Part shown: piece by piece, positions 35,887 through 44,879 of the stretch | Position numbering within the stretch: the stretch's first letter is position 1 | Layout: each line of letters begins with the position of its first letter | Source of the DNA: Flavobacterium soli DSM 19725 | Lineage (GTDB): Bacteria > Bacteroidota > Bacteroidia > Flavobacteriales > Flavobacteriaceae | Direction of reading: 5' to 3' | Assembly (NCBI RefSeq): GCF_000422705.1 | Contig: NZ_KE383908.1 | Location: 94,162-158,161 of the forward strand | Length of the DNA stretch: 64,000 bases | Translations under genes and position numbers: made by a program | The notes under the pieces: generated by a model | Told to the model about the DNA's origin: nothing | Database searches by the model: none | What the model saw: only the letters and a program-made list of their open reading frames with translations

Positions 35887-36810
35887 ATGCAGATAATGAA
35901 AAATTGGACAACAGCTGATATTCCGCATAGGAATGAAGGATTGGCAGTAATTACAGGTAGTACGGAAGGCATAGGTTTTGAAGATGCATTGGCCTTATCG
36001 GCAGCGGGATGGAATGTTGTAATGCTTGGCCGTAATGCTCAGAAAGGGGCTGAATCAATGGCGAAAATATATCAGACCAATCCAAAGGCAAAAGTGATTT
36101 TTGAAAAATTAGACCTTGCAGACCTGTCCTCCATTAAGGACTTTGCCATGAGAATGAACTTCAGAGGACAAGCCATCGACCTTCTAATAAATAATGCCGG
36201 GGTGATGACGCCACCAAGACGACTGGAAACCACCGATGGATTTGAACTTCAGTTTGGCACGAACCATCTGGGTCACTTTGCATTGACAGCCCAGCTCCTT
36301 CCCTTGCTACGCAAATCAACAGCTGCCCGTGTTGTGACCGTTTCAAGCATAGCCAATCGTGCGGGAATAACCAATTTTGATGACCTCCAGTCAAAATCTT
36401 CTTATGTTCCAGGGAAGGCCTACAGCCAGGCAAAATTGGCAAACTTGATGTTTGCTTTGGAACTTCAGCGACAAAGTGAGAAGAACGGTTGGGGAATAAC
36501 CAGTATGGCCGCCCATCCAGGTGTTTCCCGAACAAATCTCCTCATTACCGGTGCAGGCCGATGGAGTTCAGCAGGAATAATGAGAACTTTTTTCCCTTTC
36601 TTATTTCAACCATCAGCACAAGGGGCTTTGCCGACATTATTTGCTGCAACCGCTCCGGAAGCTAAAGGAGGCTTCTATTATGGACCAAACAAAATAGGGG
36701 AAACTCGTGGTTTTCCAACACTTGCAAAAATACCTGCACAAGCTGAGGACATAAAGGCATCATTGAAGTTATGGGAAATATCACAAAAATTAGTAAAGGT
36801 TGAATTTTAA
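35887..36810 (+). CDS. SDR oxidoreductase, retinol-dehydrogenase-like
   Basis: A 307-residue protein: TGSTEGIG at residues 22-29, LINNAGVMTPP near 100, Ser in VTVSSIANRAG, Tyr-Lys in YSQAKLANLM. It is longer than classical SDRs and of the retinol dehydrogenase/WWOX type. An alternative ATG lies three codons in (35896). Second gene of the TonB-receptor operon; it probably converts the imported compound with NAD(P)H. Confidence 0.88.
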   Translation: MQIMKNWTTADIPHRNEGLAVITGSTEGIGFEDALALSAAGWNVVMLGRNAQKGAESMAKIYQTNPKAKVIFEKLDLADLSSIKDFAMRMNFRGQAIDLLINNAGVMTPPRRLETTDGFELQFGTNHLGHFALTAQLLPLLRKSTAARVVTVSSIANRAGITNFDDLQSKSSYVPGKAYSQAKLANLMFALELQRQSEKNGWGITSMAAHPGVSRTNLLITGAGRWSSAGIMRTFFPFLFQPSAQGALPTLFAATAPEAKGGFYYGPNKIGETRGFPTLAKIPAQAEDIKASLKLWEISQKLVKVEF

Positions 36811-36825
36811 TAAAAAGGCTACTTT

Positions 36826-37605
36826 ATGGAACTAAAAAACAGCACCATCCTTATAACAGGAGGTACAAGCGGTATAGGTTTGGAGTTTGCAAGTCAATTG
36901 AACAAATTGGGAGCTACTATCATCATCACGGGTCGCAACCTTGCAAGCTTGAGTGACACTAAAAGGTGGTTTTCTAACATTCACACAATTCAAAGTGATG
37001 TCAGCAATCCAAGAGACATCGAAAAATTATATGAGGAAGTGACAAAACAATTTCCTGATCTGAACATTATCATTAACAGTGCAGGGGTCATGCGTCAAAT
37101 TGATTTATACAATAATGAGTTTGATATTGATAAGATAACAAACGAAATCGATACTAATTTATCAGGTACAATTCAAATGGTACATCAATTTTTACCACAT
37201 CTTATGAAACAAAAATCGGCAGCCATCATCAATGTGTCTTCAGCAATTGCATTTATGAGCTATTCAATTGCTCCTGTTTATAGTGCTTCAAAAGCAGGTG
37301 TGCATGCTTACACGAAAGCCTTACGATTACAACTCGAAAAAACAAACGTGAAAGTATTTGAAGTACTGCCACCTGGAGTAAAAACCAATCTTCAAAAGGA
37401 TTGGAAGATTCCACCACCAGAAGGCAGAATGATGACTGCTAATAAAGCGGTAGCCGATGCAATTAAAGACATTCTAAAAAATAAGCTTGAAATAACACCG
37501 GGTTTGGCTAGAATTTTAAAATTGCTTTCTAGAATAGCTCCCAATTACATTGAAAAAAATGTGGCCCATAAGGAATTTGAGAAATTGGTTGCACAAAAAA
37601 ATTAA
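36826..37605 (+). CDS. SDR oxidoreductase, DltE-like
   Basis: A 259-residue short-chain dehydrogenase: TGGTSGIG (residues 10-17), INSAGVMRQ, NVSSAIAFM, YSASKAGVHAY and PPGVKTNL. It resembles the DltE subgroup, whose own reactions are mostly unknown. Third gene of the operon, 15 bases after the previous SDR; the pair may act in sequence on one substrate. Confidence 0.88.
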   Translation: MELKNSTILITGGTSGIGLEFASQLNKLGATIIITGRNLASLSDTKRWFSNIHTIQSDVSNPRDIEKLYEEVTKQFPDLNIIINSAGVMRQIDLYNNEFDIDKITNEIDTNLSGTIQMVHQFLPHLMKQKSAAIINVSSAIAFMSYSIAPVYSASKAGVHAYTKALRLQLEKTNVKVFEVLPPGVKTNLQKDWKIPPPEGRMMTANKAVADAIKDILKNKLEITPGLARILKLLSRIAPNYIEKNVAHKEFEKLVAQKN

Positions 37606-37626
37606 CCAGCATAAAAAATAATAAGA

Positions 37627-37830
37627 ATGGAAAATAGTAACAATAATGACAATTTGTCAAGATTTTGGTTTGCGGCTTCAAATATGGTACCCCCAATAGG
37701 AATCTTCTTGTACTTCAGGCATAAAGGCCAATTCCCAAAAAAGGCTCGCAAAGCGTTAATTGCTGCATTAGCTGGAATTCCTATCGCCATAGTAGCCGGA
37801 TACGTTATGAATAATTATATACTTAATTAA
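37627..37830 (+). CDS. Small membrane protein, unknown
   Basis: A 67-residue protein with two hydrophobic stretches (residues about 13-29 and 44-64) joined by a basic loop (RHKGQFPKKARK). No family recognised. It sits inside the tightly spaced operon with 21- and 26-base gaps, so it is probably expressed. Confidence 0.65.
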   Translation: MENSNNNDNLSRFWFAASNMVPPIGIFLYFRHKGQFPKKARKALIAALAGIPIAIVAGYVMNNYILN

Positions 37831-37856
37831 ATCAATTCCCTAATAAGAAATCAAAA

Positions 37857-38291
37857 ATGAAAATAAAACTTTTTACTGCATTAGTCCTACTGATGGCACA
37901 AGTAACTTCAGCACAGAAAATCTCTAAAGACCTCATAGTGGGTGTATGGCAATCCGAAGAATACAAGATAGAGATTTTCAAATCTGGAGATACCTACTCG
38001 GCTAAATTATTATGGTCAAAGGATATGTTTGAAGCCGATGGAAAAACGTCTAAAAAAGACGACAAGAACCCCAATATCAAGTTAAGAAGTCGTCCAAGAC
38101 AGGGCATTACACACATTACAGGACTGAAATTTAAGGATGGGGAGTTTGTTGGGGGTGAACTGTATAGCGCAAATGACGGTAACACTTATGGTTTCAAAGG
38201 TAAATTGACAGATGTCAATAGTCTGGAAACTAGAGGTTACAAGGGCCTCCCGATAATGGGAAAAACCGTAAATTGGACACGCGTTAAGTAG
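37857..38291 (+). CDS. DUF2147 exported protein
   Basis: A 144-residue protein with a signal peptide (LFTALVLLMAQVTSAQ). The conserved DUF2147 pattern is present: IVGVWQSEE, KKDDKNPNIKLRSRP, GGELYSANDGNTYGFK, and RGYKGLPIMGKTVNWTR at the end. The family is periplasmic or surface and of unknown role. Fifth gene of the operon. Confidence 0.85.
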   Translation: MKIKLFTALVLLMAQVTSAQKISKDLIVGVWQSEEYKIEIFKSGDTYSAKLLWSKDMFEADGKTSKKDDKNPNIKLRSRPRQGITHITGLKFKDGEFVGGELYSANDGNTYGFKGKLTDVNSLETRGYKGLPIMGKTVNWTRVK

Positions 38292-38312
38292 TAGTTTCCA
38301 AAGTAGCTAAAA

Positions 38313-39590
38313 ATGAATAAAAAGTCCGAAATATCCCTTCAAAAGAATAGCCAAATGCAATATGGCTGGCAAAGAACTGCCTTGTTAATAACGCTATTGC
38401 TGGTTAGTATCGTAAGTCAGATTGATCGTGTTTTGCCTTTTATTTTAGCGGAATCAATAAAAGCCGATTTAAATTTATCAGATACACAAATTGGTCTGAT
38501 AACAGGAGTTGCTTTCACACTTTGCTATTCCTTGGCGGCTTTGCCACTTGCTCGGTTTTCAGATGGGGGTTGGGCCCGTAGAGTGCTGCTTTTTTGTATA
38601 ATCGTTTGGAGTGTTATGACTGGTTTGGGGGGGTTGGCAATCGGATTCTTAACATTAACGCTTTCTAGAATTGGGGTAGCTTTGGGCGAAGCTGGTGGAA
38701 CACCAGCAGCTCACGCTATCATTGCACAACGGATACCGGAAAATTTCAGGGGACGTGCCATTGCTATTTTTTCAATGGGAATTCCTTTAGGCAGTATGAT
38801 CGGATTTGGATTGGGAGGTTGGGCAAGCGATGCAATCGGATGGCGAAATGCTCTTTTTGGAGCAGGAATTATGGGAATTGTACTTGTAGTAGGCATTCTA
38901 TTTTTCATTCCTAAACAGGGAGTTCTGAAACAGGAAACACAACATCGGGAAAGCTACATAAAAATGGGTCGTGAGCTGTTTTCTAAACCGGCATTTGGGT
39001 GGCTATTTAGGGCTGCAATTTTAATGGGGTTATCATCAGCACCTTTTTACATCTTTACGTCTCCTTTTCTCATCAGGACATTTGGCTTGTCAGCTGGTGA
39101 GGTTGGGCTTAGCTTTGGGCTTCTTCAAGGGGTTATGGGAATTGTAGGAACATTATTTGGTGGTAAAATGTTTGATAAAATTGCAAATAAGGGTTCCAAA
39201 GGTTTGATGAATCCGCCGGCAACTATATTTATTGTAGCTTCAATTACCACAACAATGGCACTTTTTATGCCAAACAGTTGGATGTCCATTGCATTATTGG
39301 TTCCTGGAATGTTTTCATTTGCATTTATGATGCCCTTTGCATTTGGTGCAGGTCATTTGGTGGCAGGACCCAAAAAACAAGCATTTTCGATTAGTGTTTT
39401 AATGTTAGGTCCTGGACTGATAGGAGGTACTTTATCTCCATTTTTGGTGGGATTTATAAGCGATTATGCAACAACCGGCCATTATGAAAATGGATTACAA
39501 ATCGGATTACTTTTAGTGCCTTTTTTTAGTTTGCTTCTGGGGTGCACAGGTTTCATTGTAAGCAAAAAAATAAATGATCTGGTAAAATAA
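38313..39590 (+). CDS. MFS transporter, spinster-like
   Basis: A 425-residue protein with about 12 hydrophobic segments. Signature regions are DRVLPFILAESIKADLNLSDTQIGL after helix 1, a motif-A-like LARFSDGGWARR, and GEAGGTPAAHAIIAQRIPENFRGRAIAIF after helix 4, as in the spinster-like group commonly found in catabolic clusters with TonB receptors. It moves a small organic molecule across the inner membrane. Given the operon, it is either the inner-membrane importer or an exporter of the reduced product. Confidence 0.88.
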   Translation: MNKKSEISLQKNSQMQYGWQRTALLITLLLVSIVSQIDRVLPFILAESIKADLNLSDTQIGLITGVAFTLCYSLAALPLARFSDGGWARRVLLFCIIVWSVMTGLGGLAIGFLTLTLSRIGVALGEAGGTPAAHAIIAQRIPENFRGRAIAIFSMGIPLGSMIGFGLGGWASDAIGWRNALFGAGIMGIVLVVGILFFIPKQGVLKQETQHRESYIKMGRELFSKPAFGWLFRAAILMGLSSAPFYIFTSPFLIRTFGLSAGEVGLSFGLLQGVMGIVGTLFGGKMFDKIANKGSKGLMNPPATIFIVASITTTMALFMPNSWMSIALLVPGMFSFAFMMPFAFGAGHLVAGPKKQAFSISVLMLGPGLIGGTLSPFLVGFISDYATTGHYENGLQIGLLLVPFFSLLLGCTGFIVSKKINDLVK

Positions 39591-39608
39591 TTTAAAAGAT
39601 AAAATAGG

Positions 39609-39959
39609 ATGAGTAAAATTATAAGTACAATTTTAATCGCGGTCACAGTAATTTTGAATGTGAAGCACTTTTGGGATGGATTGCATTTGGATAAATCCCC
39701 TGAAGCATTAAAAATGTTGGAAGAATTAAACATCAGCAGAAGTTATATGCCATTTATGGGAATAGCAACTATTCTGGTGTCTGTATTGGTGCTGTTTCCC
39801 AAAACATTTTTTATGGGCAACCTTCTAAATGCACTAACCATAGTAATAATCATGGCATTCGCTTTAAGGGCCGATAATTATAAGATTGCTTTGATTGAGA
39901 TACCATTTCTACTGATTCCCTTAGTGCTGATATGGTTAAAGCATCCTCTTAATAACTAA
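39609..39959 (+). CDS. DoxX-like small membrane protein
   Basis: A 116-residue protein with four hydrophobic segments (start, about 48-65, 70-90, 95-110). The arrangement and the FWDGLHLDKSPEALKMLEELNISRSYMP segment resemble DoxX-like proteins. The role in this operon is unknown. Confidence 0.6.
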   Translation: MSKIISTILIAVTVILNVKHFWDGLHLDKSPEALKMLEELNISRSYMPFMGIATILVSVLVLFPKTFFMGNLLNALTIVIIMAFALRADNYKIALIEIPFLLIPLVLIWLKHPLNN

Positions 39960-39975
39960 TAAAATATACATCAGT

Positions 39976-40881
39976 ATGGAAAAGAATCAAATCATCAGAA
40001 TAAAATCGATTACAGAAGGTCATCGATTAGGGAACCTGCCCAAGCCTAAGCATCCGTTAATTAGTATTGTTGAGAGTGGTACTATTGAAGGTCAGGCAGA
40101 TATTAGCATCATAATGGATTTCTATATGATTTCCCTTAAAACAGATTGTAATAATTTACAATATGGTCAACAAACCTATGACTTTGACGAAGGGAAGATG
40201 GCTTTTATTGCTCCAAATCAAGTTTTAACTGGACGTACCCATGCAGAAGACCATAACCCAAAAGGTTGGATCATGTTCATACATCCGGATTTCTTATGGA
40301 ACACGCCATTGGCTAAAAAGATCAAGCAATATGAATTTTTTGGCTACGCTACAAACGAAGCACTGTTTGTTTCCGATAAGGAGAAAAATATCATAAACGA
40401 AATTGTAAAAAATATCGAAAACGAATTCGACTCCAACATTGATAAATTCAGTCAGGATATAATTATTTCGCATCTCGAAACATTGTTGAATTATGCCGAA
40501 CGTTTCTACCAACGGCAATTCATCACGCGTAAAATCACGAACAACAAATTATTGAACCGTTTGGAAGAGGTGCTGTCAGACTACTTTAACGACGATGATT
40601 TGCTTTCCAAAGGTTTGCCAACGGTTCAATATATAGCTGATCATCTAAACATATCCCCGAAATACCTAGGAAGCATGCTTAAACAATTTACGGGCTTGTC
40701 AACTCAGCATCACATCCATGAAAAATTAATTGCCAAGGCTAAGGAAAAACTTTCTACAACAGAACTTTCGGTGAGTGAAATTGCCTATGGTTTAGGCTTT
40801 GAACATCCTCAGTCATTTAGTAAATTGTTTAAGTCCAAGACCAATCAAAGCCCACTGGAGTTTAGGCAGGCATTCAATTAA
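39976..40881 (+). CDS. AraC-family regulator (paralogue 3), operon-encoded
   Basis: A 301-residue protein, full-length paralogue of the genes at 24445 and 26546 (PKPKHPLISIVE, YDFDEGKMAFIAPNQ; helix-turn-helix VQYIADHLNISPKYLGSMLK and SVSEIAYGLGFEHPQSFSKLFK). It is the last gene of the TonB-receptor operon, 16 bases after the DoxX-like gene. An activator at the end of the operon it controls would give positive feedback through the 21-bp tandem operator at 33387 (inference). Confidence 0.9.
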   Translation: MEKNQIIRIKSITEGHRLGNLPKPKHPLISIVESGTIEGQADISIIMDFYMISLKTDCNNLQYGQQTYDFDEGKMAFIAPNQVLTGRTHAEDHNPKGWIMFIHPDFLWNTPLAKKIKQYEFFGYATNEALFVSDKEKNIINEIVKNIENEFDSNIDKFSQDIIISHLETLLNYAERFYQRQFITRKITNNKLLNRLEEVLSDYFNDDDLLSKGLPTVQYIADHLNISPKYLGSMLKQFTGLSTQHHIHEKLIAKAKEKLSTTELSVSEIAYGLGFEHPQSFSKLFKSKTNQSPLEFRQAFN

Positions 40882-40917
40882 ATAAAGATTTTTTTTGTTT
40901 TTTTTGTTTTGAAGTGG

Positions 40918-40954
40918 ATGCTGGGTTTCCCCAGTGATACCCAGCATTTTTCTT
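40918..40954 (+). terminator. Terminator of TonB-receptor operon
   Basis: The stem ATGCTGGGT/ACCCAGCAT encloses a 12-base loop and is followed by TTTTCTTT, 37 bases after the AraC stop. Confidence 0.88.
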
Positions 40955-41111
40955 TATAAACGGCTTCCCTACTTTCATTTCGATTCAATACCCTTCAGCC
41001 AATCATCAGATCAAGGCAGAGGAATACTATTGCATTGACTTTACGGCACCCCGATATCCTCCAACTGCAAAGAAAACACATGAATTACTTCATACAAGAC
41101 ACAAAAAAACC

Positions 41112-42170
41112 ATGAAAATTTCAAAACAAATAAACAGTTACAGGAGATCGATAATGCGAAGCCTGACCAAAAACATAGGTGCTTCCCATCTTCATTTGAA
41201 CCCTCGGCCTGAGGCTGAAATCAGACGGATTTTAATTTCAAGGCCCAATCACCGATTAGGCAATCTGCTATTGCTGACGGCGTTGGTACAAGAAGTTAGC
41301 ATCACGTTTCCCAACAGCAAGATCGACCTTCTGGTAAAAGGTGGCATCGCTCCAGCAATCTTTAGGGAGTATGGAAACATTGACAGGATCATGCAACTCC
41401 CAAAGAAGCCGTTTAGCCATTTGGTACAGTATGTAAAAGTATGGCTCTCGATCCGATCGAGGCAATATGACCTCGCAATTAATGCTATTGAAAACTCCTC
41501 ATCGGGACGATTGTCCGTTTTATTTTCAAGCGCAAGCTGCAAATTTTTTGGAGCATTCGATGAAAACCTGAACTTGGAAAGACCAGATTATCAGCACCAT
41601 GCCAAATATCCGATCTACAATATAAGGGAGTTTATGGCAACATCGGGAATTAATCGCAAGGAGCAGCCCATTCCTTTTTTGGATTTAAAATTGACGCAGG
41701 AAGAAAGGGCAAGCGGTGCTAAAATGCTCCAGGGCATCACCGGAAAGGGCAGAAAAACAATTTGCCTGTTTACAAATGCTACCGGAGCGAAGTGCTATTC
41801 CGAAATATGGTGGCTGGAGTTTTATGAAAACCTTAAAGCTGAATTTCCAGATTGTGCTATCATCGAACTATTGCCTATCGAAAACACTTCCAGATTGCGT
41901 TTTAAAATCCCTACGTTCTACAGCACCGATATTCGTGAAATGGGGTCTTTTATCGCTAACACTTCCCTGTTTATTGCAGCAGATAGTGGCGTTATGCATC
42001 TTTCAAGTGCAGTTGGAACTCCAACGGTTGGACTGTTTTCCATAACCAATCAAAACAGATATCAGCCCTATAATACAGCTAGTATCGCCATAGATACAAA
42101 TACTATAGGGCAGCACGGAATGATCCAATTGATACGAGAGCAATTCGGCAGATCACTTTCGACACGGTAA
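41112..42170 (+). CDS. Glycosyltransferase family 9 (heptosyltransferase-like)
   Basis: A 352-residue protein: RRILISRPNHRLGNLLLLTALVQEV near the start, and the donor-site region IAADSGVMHLSSAVGTPTVGLF near 295-315, both typical of ADP-heptose:LPS heptosyltransferases. A start at Met15 is also possible. It is followed 29 bases later by an LPS-kinase-like gene, so the pair probably modifies lipopolysaccharide core sugars at the inner membrane. Confidence 0.85.
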   Translation: MKISKQINSYRRSIMRSLTKNIGASHLHLNPRPEAEIRRILISRPNHRLGNLLLLTALVQEVSITFPNSKIDLLVKGGIAPAIFREYGNIDRIMQLPKKPFSHLVQYVKVWLSIRSRQYDLAINAIENSSSGRLSVLFSSASCKFFGAFDENLNLERPDYQHHAKYPIYNIREFMATSGINRKEQPIPFLDLKLTQEERASGAKMLQGITGKGRKTICLFTNATGAKCYSEIWWLEFYENLKAEFPDCAIIELLPIENTSRLRFKIPTFYSTDIREMGSFIANTSLFIAADSGVMHLSSAVGTPTVGLFSITNQNRYQPYNTASIAIDTNTIGQHGMIQLIREQFGRSLSTR

Positions 42171-42199
42171 CCATCCAAGGACTCCTTAATCAAGAAAAA

Positions 42200-42973
42200 A
42201 TGAAACAGCAAAATAGTGTATTTGCGGATGAAGATACGGATTTGAAGTCCCATATCATGGAAGTATTCGAAAATTTTGACAACGAAGGGACCATGATTGG
42301 TGAGGACAAAAGGAATACGATCAAGTGGGTGAAGAGCGACGGAAGGCTCCTCAATTTTAAATCGTTTAAAAAGCCAAACAGCTTCAATAGGCTTGTATAT
42401 CAGTATTTCCGGAAATCAAAAGCCAGGCGTTCCTTTGAATATGCACAGCTTTTGCTTGGGAATAATTTTCATACTCCTGCCCCAATCGCCTATATGGAAA
42501 CCTATGGTATCTTGGGACTCTCCAAGAGTTTCTACGTCAGTGAGCATTTGGAAGATAGTTGGACCTTGAGGGAGATCCTGAACCGTTCAACAGCCGAAGA
42601 AAAGGCAAAGGTCCTTGGGGCCTATACGGTCCTGATGTATCAATTGCACGAAAGGGGCATTGAATTTATTGACAATACGGCTGGAAATTTCTTACTCCGT
42701 CCCGAAAACAATGCTTATAGATTCTACCTGGTCGACCTGAACAGGATGAATTTTCATTGCGTTATGGGCCAATCCAGAAGGCTGCGAAATTTGTCACGCT
42801 TGTCAAATGATCCTCAAATCATTGAGACTGTAGGTATCCATTATGCCCGATTGGCAGGATGGGCAGAAGAGTATTGTTATAAAAAAATGAAAGTGTATGC
42901 AAAGAGAAGGAACTTTGGACGGGACAGCAAAAGGATACTGAAATCAATAGCGAAAGGCAAGGCAATCCGTTAA
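42200..42973 (+). CDS. LPS kinase-like (InaA/WaaP-type) protein
   Basis: A 257-residue protein kinase-like fold: catalytic loop region FIDNTAGNFLLRP and metal-binding segment YLVDLNRMNF, with YMETYGILGLSKSFYVSEHL as hinge region. It resembles lipopolysaccharide core kinases (Kdo/WaaP/InaA). The partner gene is the GT9 enzyme just upstream. The next 300 bases hold no gene, only the inverted repeat at 43220. Confidence 0.75.
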   Translation: MKQQNSVFADEDTDLKSHIMEVFENFDNEGTMIGEDKRNTIKWVKSDGRLLNFKSFKKPNSFNRLVYQYFRKSKARRSFEYAQLLLGNNFHTPAPIAYMETYGILGLSKSFYVSEHLEDSWTLREILNRSTAEEKAKVLGAYTVLMYQLHERGIEFIDNTAGNFLLRPENNAYRFYLVDLNRMNFHCVMGQSRRLRNLSRLSNDPQIIETVGIHYARLAGWAEEYCYKKMKVYAKRRNFGRDSKRILKSIAKGKAIR

Positions 42974-43219
42974 GGCTGCAAAAAGGTACACAGGTGGGCA
43001 AATCAGAAATTTCACGAACTCCCTGCCATTTGGTCGTGGACTAGGAATTTGAATCTGAAGAGGGGCGTTAACGATTGGATGTTATTCTTAACTTTAACTG
43101 GAAGCTGAATTGGTATATTCAGTTTAATTAGCTATAAATAGACTGGGAATCTATGTTTTGCACAAATCTATAAAGTCGTTCTTTTAAGAATAAGGGAGTT
43201 TTTTAGACGGTGTTTGAAG

Positions 43220-43257
43220 GTTAGTATAAGCTCTCTTTTAGAACAGCTTATACTAAC
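43220..43257. repeat. Perfect 13-bp inverted repeat
   Basis: GTTAGTATAAGCT and its complement AGCTTATACTAAC are separated by 12 bases. It lies between the convergent LPS-kinase gene and the minus-strand gene at 43276. It could be a shared terminator, though no T-run follows on either strand, or the boundary of the cassette-like array. Confidence 0.7.
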
Positions 43258-43275
43258 AGTCAGACCCTATGCGCT

Positions 43276-44107
43276 TTATGATGGGAAGTTGGTTCGGTCA
43301 GAATAGACGGTATTGCTTTGATTATATCTTGGTTCATTCGGAAATGTGACAGGTAGCGACATAAAGCCCATAACCATTTGCCCAGACCAATTTATAAGCT
43401 GGCCATTTGAATCTACAAATAGGTATTCTTCAACCAATTGCCAAAGGACATAGACCGTAGTTATCCCTTCTGCTACGCTAATGTTATAGGTATCGGTGAT
43501 TGTGGTCTGATCTGATATTGTTACCGAATGGCCGACTGTAGCGGATATTTTTGCGGAAAGTACACCATAGGCAACACCAAATTCTGCACTCAAGGTCTCT
43601 GAGTTGGTAGTTGACATTCCATTTGTGTAAGATATCGCTTTTGTATAGACTTGCTCTCCAACTATGACTGCCGTACCAACTTGCTTCCAATAGGTCTTGA
43701 ACTGAAGGTGAACATCGGTAGGAAATGCGGGTTGAATGTTTGGAGTGTTACTGGGTATAAAAGCTTGGCCATTGAAGTTTACCTTCAGGTCACTGACTGG
43801 ATTGGAAGATACGATCAGTTTTTCTGATTCAGTTGGCGGTAAATCATTGGGACCCGTTGGTTTTGGTATCGGTGGGGTGGGAATGTTTGACTCTTCCGTA
43901 GTTGGGGGGTAGAGCGCTTAAGGGACCTTTCTGCAGCCAATTCTCAATGGGTTCTTCTGTTATGATAAGTTTGTTATCGAATTCCTCATATCCATTGTCC
44001 TTGAGCATTTGAGACAAATGGTCGGAATAGAATGTTTCTATTGAGCTCGTTAAGGTAAGGGTTTTTGACGCTCCGGAACGTACATTGTACAGATTTACTT
44101 TTTTCAT
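43276..44107 (-). pseudogene. Frameshifted unknown protein, pore-former-like C-terminus
   Basis: The first ~68 residues (MKKVNLYNVRSGASKTL...) and the rest lie in two frames that join at a run of six C on the coding strand (about 43903-43908). With five C the frame is continuous to 43276, about 276 residues. The middle is a Pro-rich linker (PTPPIPKPTGPNDLPP). The C-terminal half alternates Ser/Thr with hydrophobic residues (NSETLSAEFGVAYG; SATVGHSVTISDQTTITDTY), which resembles the membrane-inserting region of aerolysin/ETX-MTX2 beta-pore-formers. That similarity is only a pattern. No signal peptide. It may be a true pseudogene, a phase-variable tract or a sequencing error. Confidence 0.6.
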
Positions 44108-44177
44108 GTTTTTTACATTTAATAATTATTTGATTTTAGACAAACGGTACTGTTGCTCCACTACTGGGTTATTGGTT

Positions 44178-44387
44178 TCATGTTTTCAGCAATTCCTCCA
44201 AGCCCCTTTTATATTTTTGATACTTTTTTCCATTCGGCAACCAGCTCACTTGTGAAATTTTCAGTTTCATTTTCGCTTTTTTAAAGGGTGTAAAAAATGG
44301 TATAGGCCTATTTTGGTAGATTAGCCACCATAAAAAATTACACTCCACTCTTAAACTAAAGCTATTGCCTTTATAGCCACCATGCAA
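44178..44387 (-). CDS. Short doubtful frame
   Basis: 69 residues, aromatic- and Lys-rich (ending PNGKKYQKYKRGLEELLKT). No family recognised. It may be a remnant of a gene at the edge of the repeat block that follows. Weak support. Confidence 0.2.
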   Translation of the reverse strand: MHGGYKGNSFSLRVECNFLWWLIYQNRPIPFFTPFKKAKMKLKISQVSWLPNGKKYQKYKRGLEELLKT

Positions 44388-44599
44388 ACAAACGCACCTT
44401 TTTAGTGTAATGCCGTTTTTCGCAACCTCTGCAATAGCTTAAAAAACCAAAGTAAGTCTTTTTCATTAGATGGTAAACACGTATAAATACCTGTTTTTCA
44501 GATAACAGTGCAAACTAAAAACGACAGTGGTTCAAATACAGGGTAGGTAGGTTGTACTGCTTCGCACTTTCCCTAATTCGCAACAACTTTTTTACAACC

Positions 44600-44870
44600 T
44601 AGCCAATTTACTCCCGAGACTTCGTGGCCACCCCACCCCACAATAGGGAAAACCCTATTTTTTAAAACACCCACCCTCCTACTTACTATATTTAAAAAAG
44701 TAAGCTCTTCTATTTTCCTAATAATCAATTTGCATAAAAAAAACTCGCTTATCCCGAAAATCCGGAACTAAACGAGGTATTTTATTATGATGCTACTCCC
44801 GAAACTTCGGGATAGCTTTCTGAAAGGTTTGTGCACGTACCAAACGCCGCGGAACAGTTACACCTCTTAG
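44600..44870. repeat. Intergenic repeat block, type 1, copy A
   Basis: The order of landmarks is shared with copies at 48325-48555 and 56040-56290: AATAGGGAAAACCCTATTTTT hairpin, a stretch ending TTTGCATAAAAAAA, an ACTCG...CGAGGT hairpin usable as a terminator on both strands, the CCCGAAACTTCGGG palindrome (44798), and a tail with CCGCGGAACAGTTAC before the next gene end. The stretch 44388-44600 holds no gene. Confidence 0.8.
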
Positions 44871-44879
44871 TAGCGGGCT

